Source of the DNA: Nakamurella silvestris
Lineage (GTDB): Bacteria; Actinomycetota; Actinomycetes; Mycobacteriales; Nakamurellaceae
Direction: 5' to 3'
Assembly (NCBI GenBank): GCA_003576535.1
Contig: QXCQ01000081.1
Span: 5,649-69,648, forward strand
DNA: 64,000 nucleotides
In this document: positions 11,863 to 20,831 of the stretch, piece by piece
Numbering within the stretch: the first letter of the stretch is position 1
Layout: every line of letters begins with the position of its first letter
Notes under the pieces: generated by a model
What the model was told of the DNA's origin: nothing
What the model saw: only the letters and a program-made list of their open reading frames with translations
Database searches by the model: none
Position numbers and translations under genes: made by a program

Positions 11863-13425
11863 GTGCCGGAGAATTCCGCCCGCCCCGTCCTTGTTGTCGA
11901 CTTCGGCGCCCAATACGCGCAACTGATCGCCCGTCGGGTGCGTGAGGCGAACGTCTACTCCGAGATCGTGCCGTCCACCGTGTCCGCCGCCGAGATGCTC
12001 GCCAAGGATCCCGCCGCCATCGTGCTCTCCGGCGGCCCCTCCTCGGTGTACGCCGACGGCGCCCCGCAGGTCGACCCGGCCCTGTTCGAGTCCGACGTCC
12101 CGATCTTCGGGATCTGCTACGGCTTCCAGACGATGGCCGTCGCCCTCGGCGGTCGGGTGGATCGCACCGGTCGCCGCGAGTACGGGGCCACCGCGCTGAA
12201 GGTCACCGACCCGGCCTCGACCCTGTTCCACGACCTGCCCGAGGACCTGAACGTCTGGATGAGCCACGGTGACTCGGTCGCCGAGGCCCCACCCGGGTAC
12301 ACCGTCACCGCCTCCACCCTGGACACCCCGATCGCCGCCTTCGAGAACCTCGAGCGCCGGGTCGCCGGGGTCCAGCACCACCCCGAGGTCGTCCACTCCC
12401 AGCACGGGCAGGAGGTGCTGCGCCGGTTCCTCCACGACATCGCCGGTATCGCGCCCGACTGGACGAGCGATGAGATCCTGAACGACCAGATCGAGTTGAT
12501 CCGTGCACAGATCGGCGACAAGAAGGTCATCTGCGGGCTGTCCGGCGGGGTCGACTCCGCCGTGGCCGCCGCGATCGTGCACAAGGCGGTCGGTGACCAG
12601 CTGACGGCCGTGTTCGTCGATCACGGTCTGCTGCGCACCGGTGAGCGGGAGCAGGTGCAGCGCGACTACGTCGCCGCCACCGGCATCAAGCTCGTCACCG
12701 TCGACGCTGCCGAGCAGTTCATCGGGGCCCTCGCCGGGGTCGTCGAGCCGGAGGCGAAGCGCAAGATCATCGGCCGCGAGTTCATCCGCGCCTTCGAGAG
12801 CGCCGCTGCCTCCATCGCCGAGTCGGAGGGTGGAGTCGATTTCCTGGTGCAGGGCACCCTGTACCCCGACGTCGTCGAATCCGGTGGCGGCACCGGAACG
12901 GCGACCATCAAGAGCCACCACAACGTCGGCGGTCTGCCCGACGACTTGCAGTTCCAGCTGGTCGAGCCGCTGCGAAAACTCTTCAAGGACGAGGTCCGGC
13001 TGCTCGGGACCGAGCTCGGTCTGCCGCCCGAGATCGTCGGCCGGCAACCGTTCCCCGGGCCGGGGCTCGGTATCCGCATCATCGGCGAGGTCACGTCGGA
13101 GCGGCTGGAGATCCTGCGCCATGCCGACGCGATCGTCCGCGAGGAGCTGACGGCGGCCGGGCTGGACAACGAGATCTGGCAGTGCCCGGTCGTCCTGCTG
13201 GCCGACGTGCGGTCCGTGGGTGTCCAGGGCGACGGGCGGACCTACGGCCACCCGATCGTGCTGCGTCCGGTGTCCAGCGAGGACGCCATGACGGCCGACT
13301 GGACCAGGGTGCCGTACGACCTGCTGGCCCGGATCTCCAACCGGATCACCGGCGAGGTCGCCGACGTCAACCGTGTTGTCCTCGATGTGACCAGCAAGCC
13401 GCCGGGGACCATCGAGTGGGAGTAG
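11863..13425 (+). CDS. guaA: GMP synthase (glutamine-hydrolysing)
   Basis: GuaA aminates XMP to GMP using ATP and glutamine. The 520-aa enzyme has an N-terminal class I glutaminase (GICYGFQ with the nucleophile Cys, then [11 protein letters not shown]) and an ATP-pyrophosphatase domain with the P-loop [12 protein letters not shown] near residue 225. The C-terminal dimerisation domain ends [13 protein letters not shown], as in the family. The GTG start at 11863 is supported by the conserved [20 protein letters not shown]. Together with guaB and guaB3 it makes a guanine-nucleotide block. Confidence 0.97.
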   Translation: MPENSARPVLVVDFGAQYAQLIARRVREANVYSEIVPSTVSAAEMLAKDPAAIVLSGGPSSVYADGAPQVDPALFESDVPIFGICYGFQTMAVALGGRVDRTGRREYGATALKVTDPASTLFHDLPEDLNVWMSHGDSVAEAPPGYTVTASTLDTPIAAFENLERRVAGVQHHPEVVHSQHGQEVLRRFLHDIAGIAPDWTSDEILNDQIELIRAQIGDKKVICGLSGGVDSAVAAAIVHKAVGDQLTAVFVDHGLLRTGEREQVQRDYVAATGIKLVTVDAAEQFIGALAGVVEPEAKRKIIGREFIRAFESAAASIAESEGGVDFLVQGTLYPDVVESGGGTGTATIKSHHNVGGLPDDLQFQLVEPLRKLFKDEVRLLGTELGLPPEIVGRQPFPGPGLGIRIIGEVTSERLEILRHADAIVREELTAAGLDNEIWQCPVVLLADVRSVGVQGDGRTYGHPIVLRPVSSEDAMTADWTRVPYDLLARISNRITGEVADVNRVVLDVTSKPPGTIEWE

Positions 13426-13499
13426 GCCCTCGGGGCGGTTTCCGCCCTGAGTCTGTCCTGACCCTGCCTGACCCTGCCTGACCCGGCGTGAACCGCTCT

Positions 13500-13589
13500 C
13501 AACAGCCCCGTTCCCGCGCACGTTCCTGCTCCTCGCGCACGAAACATCGTGCGCGAGGGACAACATCGTGCGCGGGAACGGGGCTGTTG
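13500..13589. repeat. Palindromic repeat R2, copy 1 (nested hairpins)
   Basis: The 70-bp core is 13510-13579, and in this copy outer pairing extends to a perfect 23-bp stem (13500-13522 with 13567-13589). Inside is a second perfect 12-bp hairpin (13531-13542 with 13547-13558, loop AACA). Both stems carry CGCGCACG. The copy is 74 bp behind guaA and just upstream of the hipBA promoter. Confidence 0.92.
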
Positions 13590-13599
13590 TCTGTGGTGT

Positions 13600-13668
13600 G
13601 TCGTGTATAGGCGACCGGGTCTATAGTCGCGTATAGGTGACGTCCCAAGTGTGTCGCCCATAGGCGAC
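13600..13668 (+). promoter_or_regulatory. Three hipBA operator repeats
   Basis: Three 16-bp sites of pattern GTCGNNNATAGGNGAC lie at 13600-13615, 13626-13641 and 13653-13668, spaced 26 and 27 bp (start to start). The third, GTCGCCCATAGGCGAC, is a perfect 6-bp dyad. They sit directly upstream of hipB and overlap the likely promoter, as expected for autorepression by the HipB-HipA complex. Confidence 0.85.
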
Positions 13669-13684
13669 AGCGTGAGAGGTCGAC

Positions 13685-14176
13685 ATGGCTGCAGAACTGA
13701 TCCGCCGAGCGGTACGTCACGTCCGCCTGGAGCTCGAGATGACCCAGAACGAGCTGGCCGATCGAGCCGGCGTCAGCCGTCAATGGATCGCCGGTCTCGA
13801 GTCCGGTCGGATGGCGAACCCGAGGCTCGGCAGCATCACCGCTGTCCTGGACGTACTCGGATTGACCCTGTCCGTGCACTCGGCAGATCCGGAGGCTGCT
13901 GGAGCTGCTGCACCCCGGACCGTTGCCGCCCGGTCGGCGGAGGACGAGAGTTCTCTGCTCCAAGCTGTCCTGGACCAGAACAGCGGTCCCGTGGTGGCGG
14001 ACGAGGTGTTCCACACCTTTGCGCGAGACCATTCGGACCTGGCCCATGGTCCGGTGGTCGAGGTGGTCGAGTCGATGAAGTCCGGACTGCGGGTGGAGAA
14101 CAGTGCCATTCGGGATGCCCTGGACGCCTTGAAGGCCGAGTCATTCCTGGGTGTGCGTGGGGAGCAAGGGTCGTGA
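13685..14176 (+). CDS. hipB: HipB-like HTH antitoxin
   Basis: The 163-aa protein has an N-terminal XRE-type HTH (ELEMTQNELADRAGVSRQWI at residues 17-36, then SGRMANPRLGSITAVLDVLG). The C-terminal extension is longer than that of E. coli HipB and contains a predicted helical region (about 80-155). It is probably the DNA-binding antitoxin and autorepressor for the HipA kinase behind it, with which it overlaps by 4 bp (GTGA). Three operator-like repeats precede it. Both genes lie between two R2 repeats in the same orientation. Confidence 0.88.
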   Translation: MAAELIRRAVRHVRLELEMTQNELADRAGVSRQWIAGLESGRMANPRLGSITAVLDVLGLTLSVHSADPEAAGAAAPRTVAARSAEDESSLLQAVLDQNSGPVVADEVFHTFARDHSDLAHGPVVEVVESMKSGLRVENSAIRDALDALKAESFLGVRGEQGS

Positions 14177-15447
14177 CGACCGATCCGGCCCGGGAGCCGT
14201 TCCTGCTGGTCTACCTGCACGGCGAGCAGATCGCCGAGATCACCCGCAGCGCAGGCAAAATCGGCCGGCTGCGCTATATCGACCATGGCGTGCCGATGCT
14301 CTCCACGGCCATGTCGCCGACGATCGGCAGGCACCCGTGGAAGGCACTGGGGCCGTGGATCGAGGGACTTTTGCCGGAACGCCCCGAGCTGCTGATGCAG
14401 TGGCGACGGCAGTTCGGCATCCGCGATCAATCGCCCCTCTCGCTGCTGGCATACGTCGGCGAGGAGTGTGCAGGGGCCGCACGTTTCATCCGGCCCGACC
14501 GTATTTCCCAAGCGCTGGGCAACAGTGGACTTCGTCCCCTGTCCGAGGCGAAGATCGCCGCCCACCTGCGGGTGTCGTTGGCGGCAGGGTCCCCTGCAAC
14601 CGATGAGCAGGGACGGTTCAGTCTCGCCGGTGCGCAGGCGAAGATCACGCTGTACCAGGACACCGCGGGGCAATGGTTCATGCCGACAGGCGACACTCCG
14701 ACAACGCACATCATCAAACCTGTCATCCCTGGAATGCCGGGCCAGGAACTGACCGAGCACATGATGCTTACCGCAGCACGGGGGGTCGGGTTGAGCTGCG
14801 CGACCTCGGTCGTGGCGACGTTCGAAGGAGTCCCGACGGTGGTCGTCCGGCGATACGACCGGATCCGTGAGGGTGGCTCGGTACGACGGGTCCACCAGGA
14901 GGACTTCACCCAGGCCCTGGGGTTGTTGCCGTCGCGAAAGCACCAATCGCGCGGCGGACCCGGACCGGTCCAGATCGTGGATCACCTCCGAGCCCACGTC
15001 GCGCCCGCCCACGCCCAGCATGATGTCGAAAGGTTCGTCCAGGCACTCATTTTCAACTGGCTGACCCTGGGGACGGATGCCCACGCGAAGAACTACTCGC
15101 TGCTGCTGGACCGGAACGAAGCCAGGTTGGCACCACTGTACGACCTCAATTCCTACCTCGCACTGGAGGCGAACCCACATGCGAAGATGTCGATGCGGAT
15201 CGGGGTGGCCGAGTACGCGGACGCCGTAGCCAGGGCCGACTGGACCGATCTGGCCGTGGCGGCCGGGGTCGACGAGGAGTGGTTGATGAGCGAGATCCGT
15301 CGTCAGGCGGAGGTCATTCCGTCGGCCCTGCTCGAGGTGTTGATCCACCTACGAGATGACGGCGTGGACATCTCGGGAAGCCCACTTCGCCTCGTGGAAG
15401 CTGCCGTCGATTGGACCGGTGTGGCTGTCCGGAACGTCACCGGCTGA
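14173..15447 (+). CDS. hipA: HipA-like Ser/Thr kinase toxin
   Basis: HipA-family toxins are kinases that phosphorylate, for example, glutamyl-tRNA synthetase and cause growth arrest or persistence; the target here is unknown. The 424-aa protein shows the family blocks in order: SLAGAQAKITL near residue 150, HIIKP (ATP-binding Lys), RYDR, the catalytic DAHAKNYSLL near 302 and the metal-binding YDLNSY near 323. All key residues appear intact. The GTG overlaps the hipB stop. The stop is 8 bp before an R2 repeat. Confidence 0.92.
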   Translation: MTTDPAREPFLLVYLHGEQIAEITRSAGKIGRLRYIDHGVPMLSTAMSPTIGRHPWKALGPWIEGLLPERPELLMQWRRQFGIRDQSPLSLLAYVGEECAGAARFIRPDRISQALGNSGLRPLSEAKIAAHLRVSLAAGSPATDEQGRFSLAGAQAKITLYQDTAGQWFMPTGDTPTTHIIKPVIPGMPGQELTEHMMLTAARGVGLSCATSVVATFEGVPTVVVRRYDRIREGGSVRRVHQEDFTQALGLLPSRKHQSRGGPGPVQIVDHLRAHVAPAHAQHDVERFVQALIFNWLTLGTDAHAKNYSLLLDRNEARLAPLYDLNSYLALEANPHAKMSMRIGVAEYADAVARADWTDLAVAAGVDEEWLMSEIRRQAEVIPSALLEVLIHLRDDGVDISGSPLRLVEAAVDWTGVAVRNVTG

Positions 15448-15455
15448 AACCCCTA

Positions 15456-15525
15456 GTTCCCGCGCACGTTCCTGTTCCTCGCGCACGAAACATCGTGCGC
15501 GAGGAACAACATCGTGCGCGGGAAC
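15456..15525. repeat. Palindromic repeat R2, copy 2
   Basis: A 70-bp element with a perfect 13-bp outer stem (GTTCCCGCGCACG 15456-15468 with 15513-15525) and the same inner CTCGCGCACGA hairpin as copy 1. It has the same orientation as copy 1, so the two bracket hipBA. It lies between the convergent hipA and the small membrane gene. Confidence 0.92.
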
Positions 15526-15532
15526 GAAGGGG

Positions 15533-15760
15533 TCAGGTTCGGCGGCGGGAGCCGAAGAGCAGGTAGAGCCCGACCACGGCGATGATCCCGGCGAAGGCGA
15601 ACTTCGCCCCGTCCTGGATCAGCCACGAGGAGTCGTTCCGCCAGGCCACCGTGCTGATCGCCGCGAAGATGACAGCCATGACGAGTCCGACCAGGTTCAT
15701 CCGGCGGCGCGGTTTCCCGGTCCGGGGCTCGGTACCGACGCCGGTGTTGTTCTCAGCCAT
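15533..15760 (-). CDS. Small two-helix membrane protein
   Basis: The 75-aa protein has a basic N-terminal region (PRTGKPRRR) and two hydrophobic helices, at about residues 22-40 (NLVGLVMAVIFAAISTVAW) and 52-70 (AKFAFAGIIAVVGLYLLFG), followed by a basic SRRRT end. Its start overlaps the end of the PspC-domain gene by 8 bp, so the two are one operon. No named family was recognised. A role beside the PspC protein in the envelope is inferred from context only. Confidence 0.75.
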   Translation of the reverse strand: MAENNTGVGTEPRTGKPRRRMNLVGLVMAVIFAAISTVAWRNDSSWLIQDGAKFAFAGIIAVVGLYLLFGSRRRT

Positions 15761-17168
15761 GGGACACCGTCGCCTGCCCGGCCCCGACCTTGACGGTCAG
15801 GTTCAGGGTCCCGGTGTCCGTCTTCCCGGTCTGGTTGGCCGTCACCGCCTTGCCGCTCAGGTTGAGCCCGTCGCTGACGACACCCAGGCAGTCGGCCTGT
15901 CCTGCGGTCGCGATGCAGCTCAAATTCACGTTCATGGTGGCCGGGACCAGTACGGTGGCCTGCCCGGCCCCGACGCTGACGGTCACATCTCTGACCTCGC
16001 CCTTGGCGAGGGTGATCTGACGCAGATCCAGATTCCCCTCACCGGCGTTGATCCGGTAGTCCGACTGGATCTGGCTGCCCGTGGTCGGCACCCAGTCCTG
16101 CTGGCCGTACCCGTCGGTTCCCCGCAGGCCGGTGATCGACAACGCCACGGTCATGATCGACAGGATGACGCCGGGGCCGATCAGGCTGCTGCCACGACCC
16201 CGCAGGGCGGCCAGGAACAGGCCGAGGGCCACCACCCCGAGGGCGATGCCGCTGACCTGTGCCCAGGAGAGATCCCACCAGCCGTACAGCACCCCGGCGG
16301 CGGCCACACCGGCCGCGATGAAGGCGAGCGGGCCGGTCAGTCGGGTGACGATCGACGGTTTCGGCGCGGGGGGAGGCGGTGGGGTCAGATCGACATCGGG
16401 CAGGTCCCAGGCGAAGGGGGCGACACCGAGCGGGTCCCAGGACGGCGGTGACGGCGGTTCCGGCGCCGTCGACGTCGAGCCCGGTGCGGCAGGGGTGGAG
16501 CCGGATGTCCCGGTGGTTTCGGACTTCTCCCAGAAGGCCGGCTGGTCGAAGGGGCTCGCCGGGGCAGGCCCTGCATCAGTCCTGTCGGCACCGTCGGTGC
16601 GCGACTGTGGTCCCGGGCGGTCGCCGCAGCCGTTACCCCAACGGCCCCAGTGCTTCTCGGCCTTGCGCCAGTGCTTGTCCCACTGTTCGTCCCACTGACG
16701 TCCCCAGTCCTGGCCCCACTGCCGGCCCCATCGGGACCCCCGCCCGGCTCGGCCCCACCCCCGCTTACGGGACAGCACCAGGAAGATCGCGATACCGATC
16801 ACCAGCGGCATGAACGGCAGGCCCCAGGAGAAACTGGTGGTCAGGCTGATCAACGCGCCGATCGCGAGGCCGACGGCCAGCACCGGCGGTACCGAGGACC
16901 GGCCGCGGCCGATCAACGCCTCGGCGGCGGAGACCTCGTCACTGTCGGACGGGAGCAGCAACCAACCGAGGATGTAGCCGAACACCCCGACGCCACCGAA
17001 GATGGTCAGCACCACGAAGATCACCCGGATCAGCACCGGGTCGATCCCGAAGGCCCGGCCCAGCCCGCCGGCGACGCCGGCAATCTTGCGGTCCCGCTCG
17101 GAACGCCGTGGGCGGCGTGACCACCAATCGCTTCCCGTCGCCGGGTGCTGCTGCTCTGTCTCGTTCAT
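15753..17168 (-). CDS. PspC-domain membrane protein
   Basis: The 471-aa protein begins with a PspC domain (residues about 20-75, IAGVAGGLGRAFGIDPVLIRVIFVVL style), known from phage-shock and envelope-stress systems. More membrane helices follow around residues 95-130, then a Trp/Arg-rich cytoplasmic stretch (RWGRQWGQDWGRQW), a Pro-rich linker, four further helices and a C-terminal soluble domain of the LiaF/DUF2154-like type with repeated VTVSVGAGQATV and LTVKVGAGQATV. It is divergent from the PspC-histidine kinase, which suggests a common stress circuit. The ATG at 17168 fits the start of the PspC domain. Confidence 0.85.
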   Translation of the reverse strand: MNETEQQHPATGSDWWSRRPRRSERDRKIAGVAGGLGRAFGIDPVLIRVIFVVLTIFGGVGVFGYILGWLLLPSDSDEVSAAEALIGRGRSSVPPVLAVGLAIGALISLTTSFSWGLPFMPLVIGIAIFLVLSRKRGWGRAGRGSRWGRQWGQDWGRQWDEQWDKHWRKAEKHWGRWGNGCGDRPGPQSRTDGADRTDAGPAPASPFDQPAFWEKSETTGTSGSTPAAPGSTSTAPEPPSPPSWDPLGVAPFAWDLPDVDLTPPPPPAPKPSIVTRLTGPLAFIAAGVAAAGVLYGWWDLSWAQVSGIALGVVALGLFLAALRGRGSSLIGPGVILSIMTVALSITGLRGTDGYGQQDWVPTTGSQIQSDYRINAGEGNLDLRQITLAKGEVRDVTVSVGAGQATVLVPATMNVNLSCIATAGQADCLGVVSDGLNLSGKAVTANQTGKTDTGTLNLTVKVGAGQATVSHG

Positions 17169-17280
17169 GGTGACAACTCTTCCGGCGTGACGGTCCGAGC
17201 ACCATCGGGGATCACCCTGGTTCTGGATACCGGGGCTGTCCCTGATGGAAGGTCGGCCGCTCCCGTGCCACGATCAGAGG

Positions 17281-18933
17281 GTGACTTCCCCCGGTGACGC
17301 CTCTGTCAGCGGTGCCCCTGTGCGGGGTGCTGCTGCGTTCGGCGACCCGGAAACCCGGGGAGAACCGGTGCCGGCCGCCCCGACTCCCACGACCCTGCCC
17401 CACTGGCCGGCCCCCGACGCCGCCAGCGCCGCCGGCGGAGCTGCCCCGGTGGTGTCCCCGGCAGCGAAGGCCCCGGAGGGTATGACCCCGGCGGCAACGG
17501 CTGCGGCCGGGATGACCCCGGCGGAAACGGCTGCCCCGCAGGCACCCCCGCCGGCCACCGCCCCGGGGCGCACCGACGTGTCCTTGCCGAAACGGCCGCT
17601 CGTCACCCCGGACGGCATCCCCAAGATGGTGCGCCCGGTCGAGGGCCGGATGCTTGGCGGGGTCGCGGTCGGTGTCGCCCAGCATCTGAAGCTCTCCACG
17701 GTGTGGGTGCGGGCGGTGTTCGCCATCCTCGGGGTGTTCGCCGGCGCCGGCGTCGTTGCCTACGCCCTGCTCTGGATCTTCGTTCCGCAAGGCGCGGACG
17801 ACGGCCAACGAACCCGGCCGACCACCAGGTTGGAACGCCGCCAGGCCATCGGGATCGCCGCCTTGGGGCTGGCCCTGGCCATCCTCGGCGGAGGGCTGGG
17901 CCTCGGCCGTTGGGTCGGCTGGATCCTCGGACCGCTCGGACTGGCCGTCATCGGCGGGGCCTTCATCTGGCGGGAGGCCGACGAGGGTCGTCGCGCACGC
18001 TGGCGCCGCACGGCGGCAGGCCTGGTGGCACCGGCCCGTGGTGCCTGGTGGCGGATGGTCGGCGGGGCGTCCCTGGTGGTCACCGGGCTGATCATCTTCG
18101 CCGTCGGCCAACTCGATTTCACCGCGATCCGCAGTGCCCTGCTGGCCGTCATCCTGACCCTGGTCGGAGTCGGCATCATCACCGTCCCGTGGTGGGTGCG
18201 GCTGGTCCGCGACCTGGGCGAGGAACGCCGTGGTCGGATCCAGGAGAAGGAGCGGGCCGAGATCGCCGCCCACCTGCACGATTCGGTGTTGCAGACGTTG
18301 GCGTTGATCCAGCGGCAGTCCGCCGACCCGCGTGAGGTCCAACGGCTGGCCCGCAGCCAGGAACGTGAACTGCGGTCCTGGCTGTACGGGCCGGCCGGCT
18401 ACACCACCGCGGTCGGGGCACCCGGGACGGTCGACACCGGCACCCTGTCCGCGGCACTGGCGCAGGCCGCCGGGGATGTCGAGGACACCTACGCGATCAA
18501 GGTCACCACCGTCATGGTGGGGGACGTGGTGATGGACCCGGAGGTCGCCGCTCTGGTGGCGGCCGCGCGGGAGGCCATGGTCAATGCGGCGAAACACTCC
18601 GGTGCCGCCGAGATCAGCCTGTTCGCCGAGGTGGACGGCAAGGATGTCGAGGTGTTCGTCCGGGACCGGGGGGTCGGCTTCGATCCGGCCGAGGTGGGCA
18701 CCGACCGTCGTGGGCTCGCCGAATCGGTCCACGGCCGGATGACGCGGCACGGCGGCCGCGCTACGGTGACCTCGCGGCCCGGTGAGGGCACCGAGGTGGT
18801 GCTGTCGGTCAGCGTGCGATCCGGCCGGGACCAGACCGGGCCGGTCAGCCTCACCAAGCAGCAGTCCACCGAGAACCAGTCCACCGCGGGCACCACCGAA
18901 CAGAAGGCAGCACGTGACAACTCCGGCAGATGA
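17281..18933 (+). CDS. PspC-containing sensor histidine kinase
   Basis: The 550-aa kinase (from the GTG at 17281) has an Ala/Pro-rich N-terminal region, a PspC domain (about residues 110-175, GGVAVGVAQHLKLSTVWVRA), several transmembrane helices to about residue 310, a HisKA_3 dimerisation helix with HLHDSVLQTL (His333 the likely phospho-site), and a HATPase_c domain with AMVNAAKHS and RDRGVGFDP. The layout resembles the MacS-type kinases of Streptomyces. Start choice is uncertain, because there is no well-spaced ribosome-binding site and translation may be leaderless. The 3' end overlaps the response regulator by 20 bp. Confidence 0.87.
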   Translation: MTSPGDASVSGAPVRGAAAFGDPETRGEPVPAAPTPTTLPHWPAPDAASAAGGAAPVVSPAAKAPEGMTPAATAAAGMTPAETAAPQAPPPATAPGRTDVSLPKRPLVTPDGIPKMVRPVEGRMLGGVAVGVAQHLKLSTVWVRAVFAILGVFAGAGVVAYALLWIFVPQGADDGQRTRPTTRLERRQAIGIAALGLALAILGGGLGLGRWVGWILGPLGLAVIGGAFIWREADEGRRARWRRTAAGLVAPARGAWWRMVGGASLVVTGLIIFAVGQLDFTAIRSALLAVILTLVGVGIITVPWWVRLVRDLGEERRGRIQEKERAEIAAHLHDSVLQTLALIQRQSADPREVQRLARSQERELRSWLYGPAGYTTAVGAPGTVDTGTLSAALAQAAGDVEDTYAIKVTTVMVGDVVMDPEVAALVAAAREAMVNAAKHSGAAEISLFAEVDGKDVEVFVRDRGVGFDPAEVGTDRRGLAESVHGRMTRHGGRATVTSRPGEGTEVVLSVSVRSGRDQTGPVSLTKQQSTENQSTAGTTEQKAARDNSGR

Positions 18934-19606
18934 TCAGCAAGCCCCGACCTCCGGACCGGTGCGGGTCTTCCTCGTCGACGACCATGCCCTGTTCCGTGCC
19001 GGGGTGAAGGCCGAACTGGCCGGGCTGGGGGACGCCCGGATCTCCGTTGTCGGTGAGGCCGGTTCCGTGGGGGAGGCGGTGGTGCGGATCAACACCGACC
19101 AGCCGGATGTGGTGCTGCTGGACGTGCACATGCCGGACGGCGGCGGCCGGGCCGTGCTCGACCAGATCCATCCCGCCCTGCCGAACGTGGTGTTCCTGGC
19201 GCTGAGTGTGTCCGACGCCGCCGAGGACGTCATCCACGTCATCCGCGCGGGCGCCCGCGGTTACGTCACCAAGACCATCTCCGGCCCGGAGCTGGCGGAT
19301 GCCATCGTCCGGGTAGCCGGTGGGGACGCGGTGTTCTCCCCGCGGCTGGCCGGGTTCGTCCTCGACGCCTTCTCCGACCGGCCGGGAGCGGCCCCGGCGA
19401 CCGACCCGGAACTGGATCTGTTGTCCCCCCGTGAGCGAGAGGTGCTGCGGCTGCTGGCTCGTGGGTACGCCTACAAGGAAATCGCCTCGCAGCTGTTCAT
19501 CTCGATCAAGACCGTGGAAACGCATGTGTCCTCGGTGCTGCGGAAGACCCAGATGTCCAACCGGTACGAGCTGTCCCGGTGGGCCACCGATCGTCGACTG
19601 ATCTGA
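18914..19606 (+). CDS. LuxR-family response regulator
   Basis: This 230-aa protein is the cognate regulator of the upstream PspC kinase. It has a receiver domain with the acidic pocket FLVDDH and phospho-acceptor Asp70 (VVLLDVHMPD), and a conserved Lys in YVTKTI. The C-terminal LuxR HTH (LLSPREREVLRLLARGYAYK, then IKTVETHVSSVLRK) is standard NarL type. The GTG at 18914 follows AGAAGG inside the kinase 3' end. Its targets are probably envelope-stress genes, including the divergent PspC operon (inference). Confidence 0.93.
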   Translation: MTTPADDQQAPTSGPVRVFLVDDHALFRAGVKAELAGLGDARISVVGEAGSVGEAVVRINTDQPDVVLLDVHMPDGGGRAVLDQIHPALPNVVFLALSVSDAAEDVIHVIRAGARGYVTKTISGPELADAIVRVAGGDAVFSPRLAGFVLDAFSDRPGAAPATDPELDLLSPREREVLRLLARGYAYKEIASQLFISIKTVETHVSSVLRKTQMSNRYELSRWATDRRLI

Positions 19607-19650
19607 GTGGTTCCGCCGGTCCGGGGTGTCGGCCTGGCACACTGACCGGC

Positions 19651-20004
19651 ATGGAACATGTGCTGGGGATCGGTGGGTACTTCCTGCGCGCTGCCGACCC
19701 GGTGGCCCTGAACGCCTGGTACCGCGACTGTCTCGGCCTGGACGCCGACGAGAACGGTGTCTGGTTGCCTGCTGCGGGGCCGACGGTGTTCGCGACCTTC
19801 GACCCCGACACCGACTATTTCGGAGCCCGCACGCAGCGGTCCATGCTGAACTTCCGGGTGCGTGACCTCGATGCCATGCTCGCCCAACTGCGGGCCGCGG
19901 GAGCCGACGTGGACGAGGAGACCCAGACCATGGAGGGTGTCGGTCGTTTCGGCTGGGTCACCGATCCGGAGGGGAACCGGATCGAGCTGTGGCAGACCTT
20001 CTGA
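19651..20004 (+). CDS. VOC/glyoxalase-fold protein
   Basis: The 117-aa protein is one vicinal-oxygen-chelate unit. It opens GIGGYFLRAADPVALNAWYRDCLGL and ends GWVTDPEGNRIELWQTF, the usual metal-site ending of glyoxalase I and bleomycin-resistance relatives. Candidate metal ligands include the C-terminal Glu. The substrate cannot be told from sequence. The ATG at 19651 starts the conserved domain. The gene is probably read after the response regulator, 44 bp upstream. Confidence 0.85.
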   Translation: MEHVLGIGGYFLRAADPVALNAWYRDCLGLDADENGVWLPAAGPTVFATFDPDTDYFGARTQRSMLNFRVRDLDAMLAQLRAAGADVDEETQTMEGVGRFGWVTDPEGNRIELWQTF

Positions 20005-20167
20005 TGAACGGGATGATTCACCTTTCCGTGACGAATTGCTGATTCTCGTACATGCGGAGCGATACGACTAACAATAATTCGCGTGGCCGCGGGTGTTTTT
20101 CACTGCGACGTGGCGCTATCCTTCCGTGGAATCAACCGTCGTGGTTGTCACCAGGGGGAGCAACGTC

Positions 20168-20830
20168 ATGGATTTCGATATCTGCGCGATCAATGCCGGG
20201 GGCGGACCCTCCGGCGGCAACATGTGGTTGGCCGGTATCGCCCTGATATTGACCGTTGCTGCGCCGACTCTGTGGTTCCTCTCCCGACGAGGGAGGAACA
20301 AGGCCGGTGTCGTTCTCGGCCTCGTGCTGGCATGCGGGGTGCTGTCCGGGCTGAGTGTTTCTGCGGCCCCGACAGCCACGGCCGACACCGGTTGCGTCAC
20401 CACGACCCCGTCCTACACCCCGGCGCCTTTGACCGACGATGTCGTGACTCCGTCGTACACGGTCGCACCGTTGACGGGGGACATCGTCACCCCGTCGTCC
20501 ACGGTCGCCCCGCTGACAGATGACAACATCACCCCGGCTCCGTCCTCGGCGGCCTCCAGACCGTCGGTGGACGAGACGACCACCGTGACGTCGGCAACGA
20601 GTGAGCCGCAGTCGACGTCGAGCCAGAGCACGGTGCCGGAGACCGAGACGACTTCCACGGAAACGGCTTCCACCGATCAGACCTCGACGGGGACGACAAC
20701 CAGTGCGGCGACGACCTCTGGGACGACGGACACCACCCCGGCCGAAACAGGTCCCGGCGACACCGAGTCGACCGAGACCAGCACGGTGCCTGTCGACCGG
20801 ATCGCCTCCACCGGCGGTCAGGCGGACTGA
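20168..20830 (+). CDS. Thr/Ser-rich surface protein, candidate sortase partner
   Basis: The 220-aa protein has two hydrophobic helices near the N-terminus (about residues 17-36 and 45-65), then a signal-like ASA/TADTGC region. Three roughly 17-residue repeats follow (TPSYTVAPLTGDIV pattern, about residues 80-125), then a long Thr/Ser-rich stalk. The C-terminus is IASTGGQAD. IASTG resembles the LAXTG motif of class E sortases, but no membrane helix or basic tail follows. The ATG at 20168 has AGGGGGAG. The next gene, a sortase homologue, starts 1 bp after the stop. No named family was recognised. Confidence 0.75.
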   Translation: MDFDICAINAGGGPSGGNMWLAGIALILTVAAPTLWFLSRRGRNKAGVVLGLVLACGVLSGLSVSAAPTATADTGCVTTTPSYTPAPLTDDVVTPSYTVAPLTGDIVTPSSTVAPLTDDNITPAPSSAASRPSVDETTTVTSATSEPQSTSSQSTVPETETTSTETASTDQTSTGTTTSAATTSGTTDTTPAETGPGDTESTETSTVPVDRIASTGGQAD

Positions 20831-20831
20831 G

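Noticed and set aside
13510-15525. Integron attC sites around hipBA
   Set aside because: attC elements begin RYYYAAC and end GTTRRRY. R2 begins GTT and ends AAC, has two nested perfect stems, and no integrase is present.
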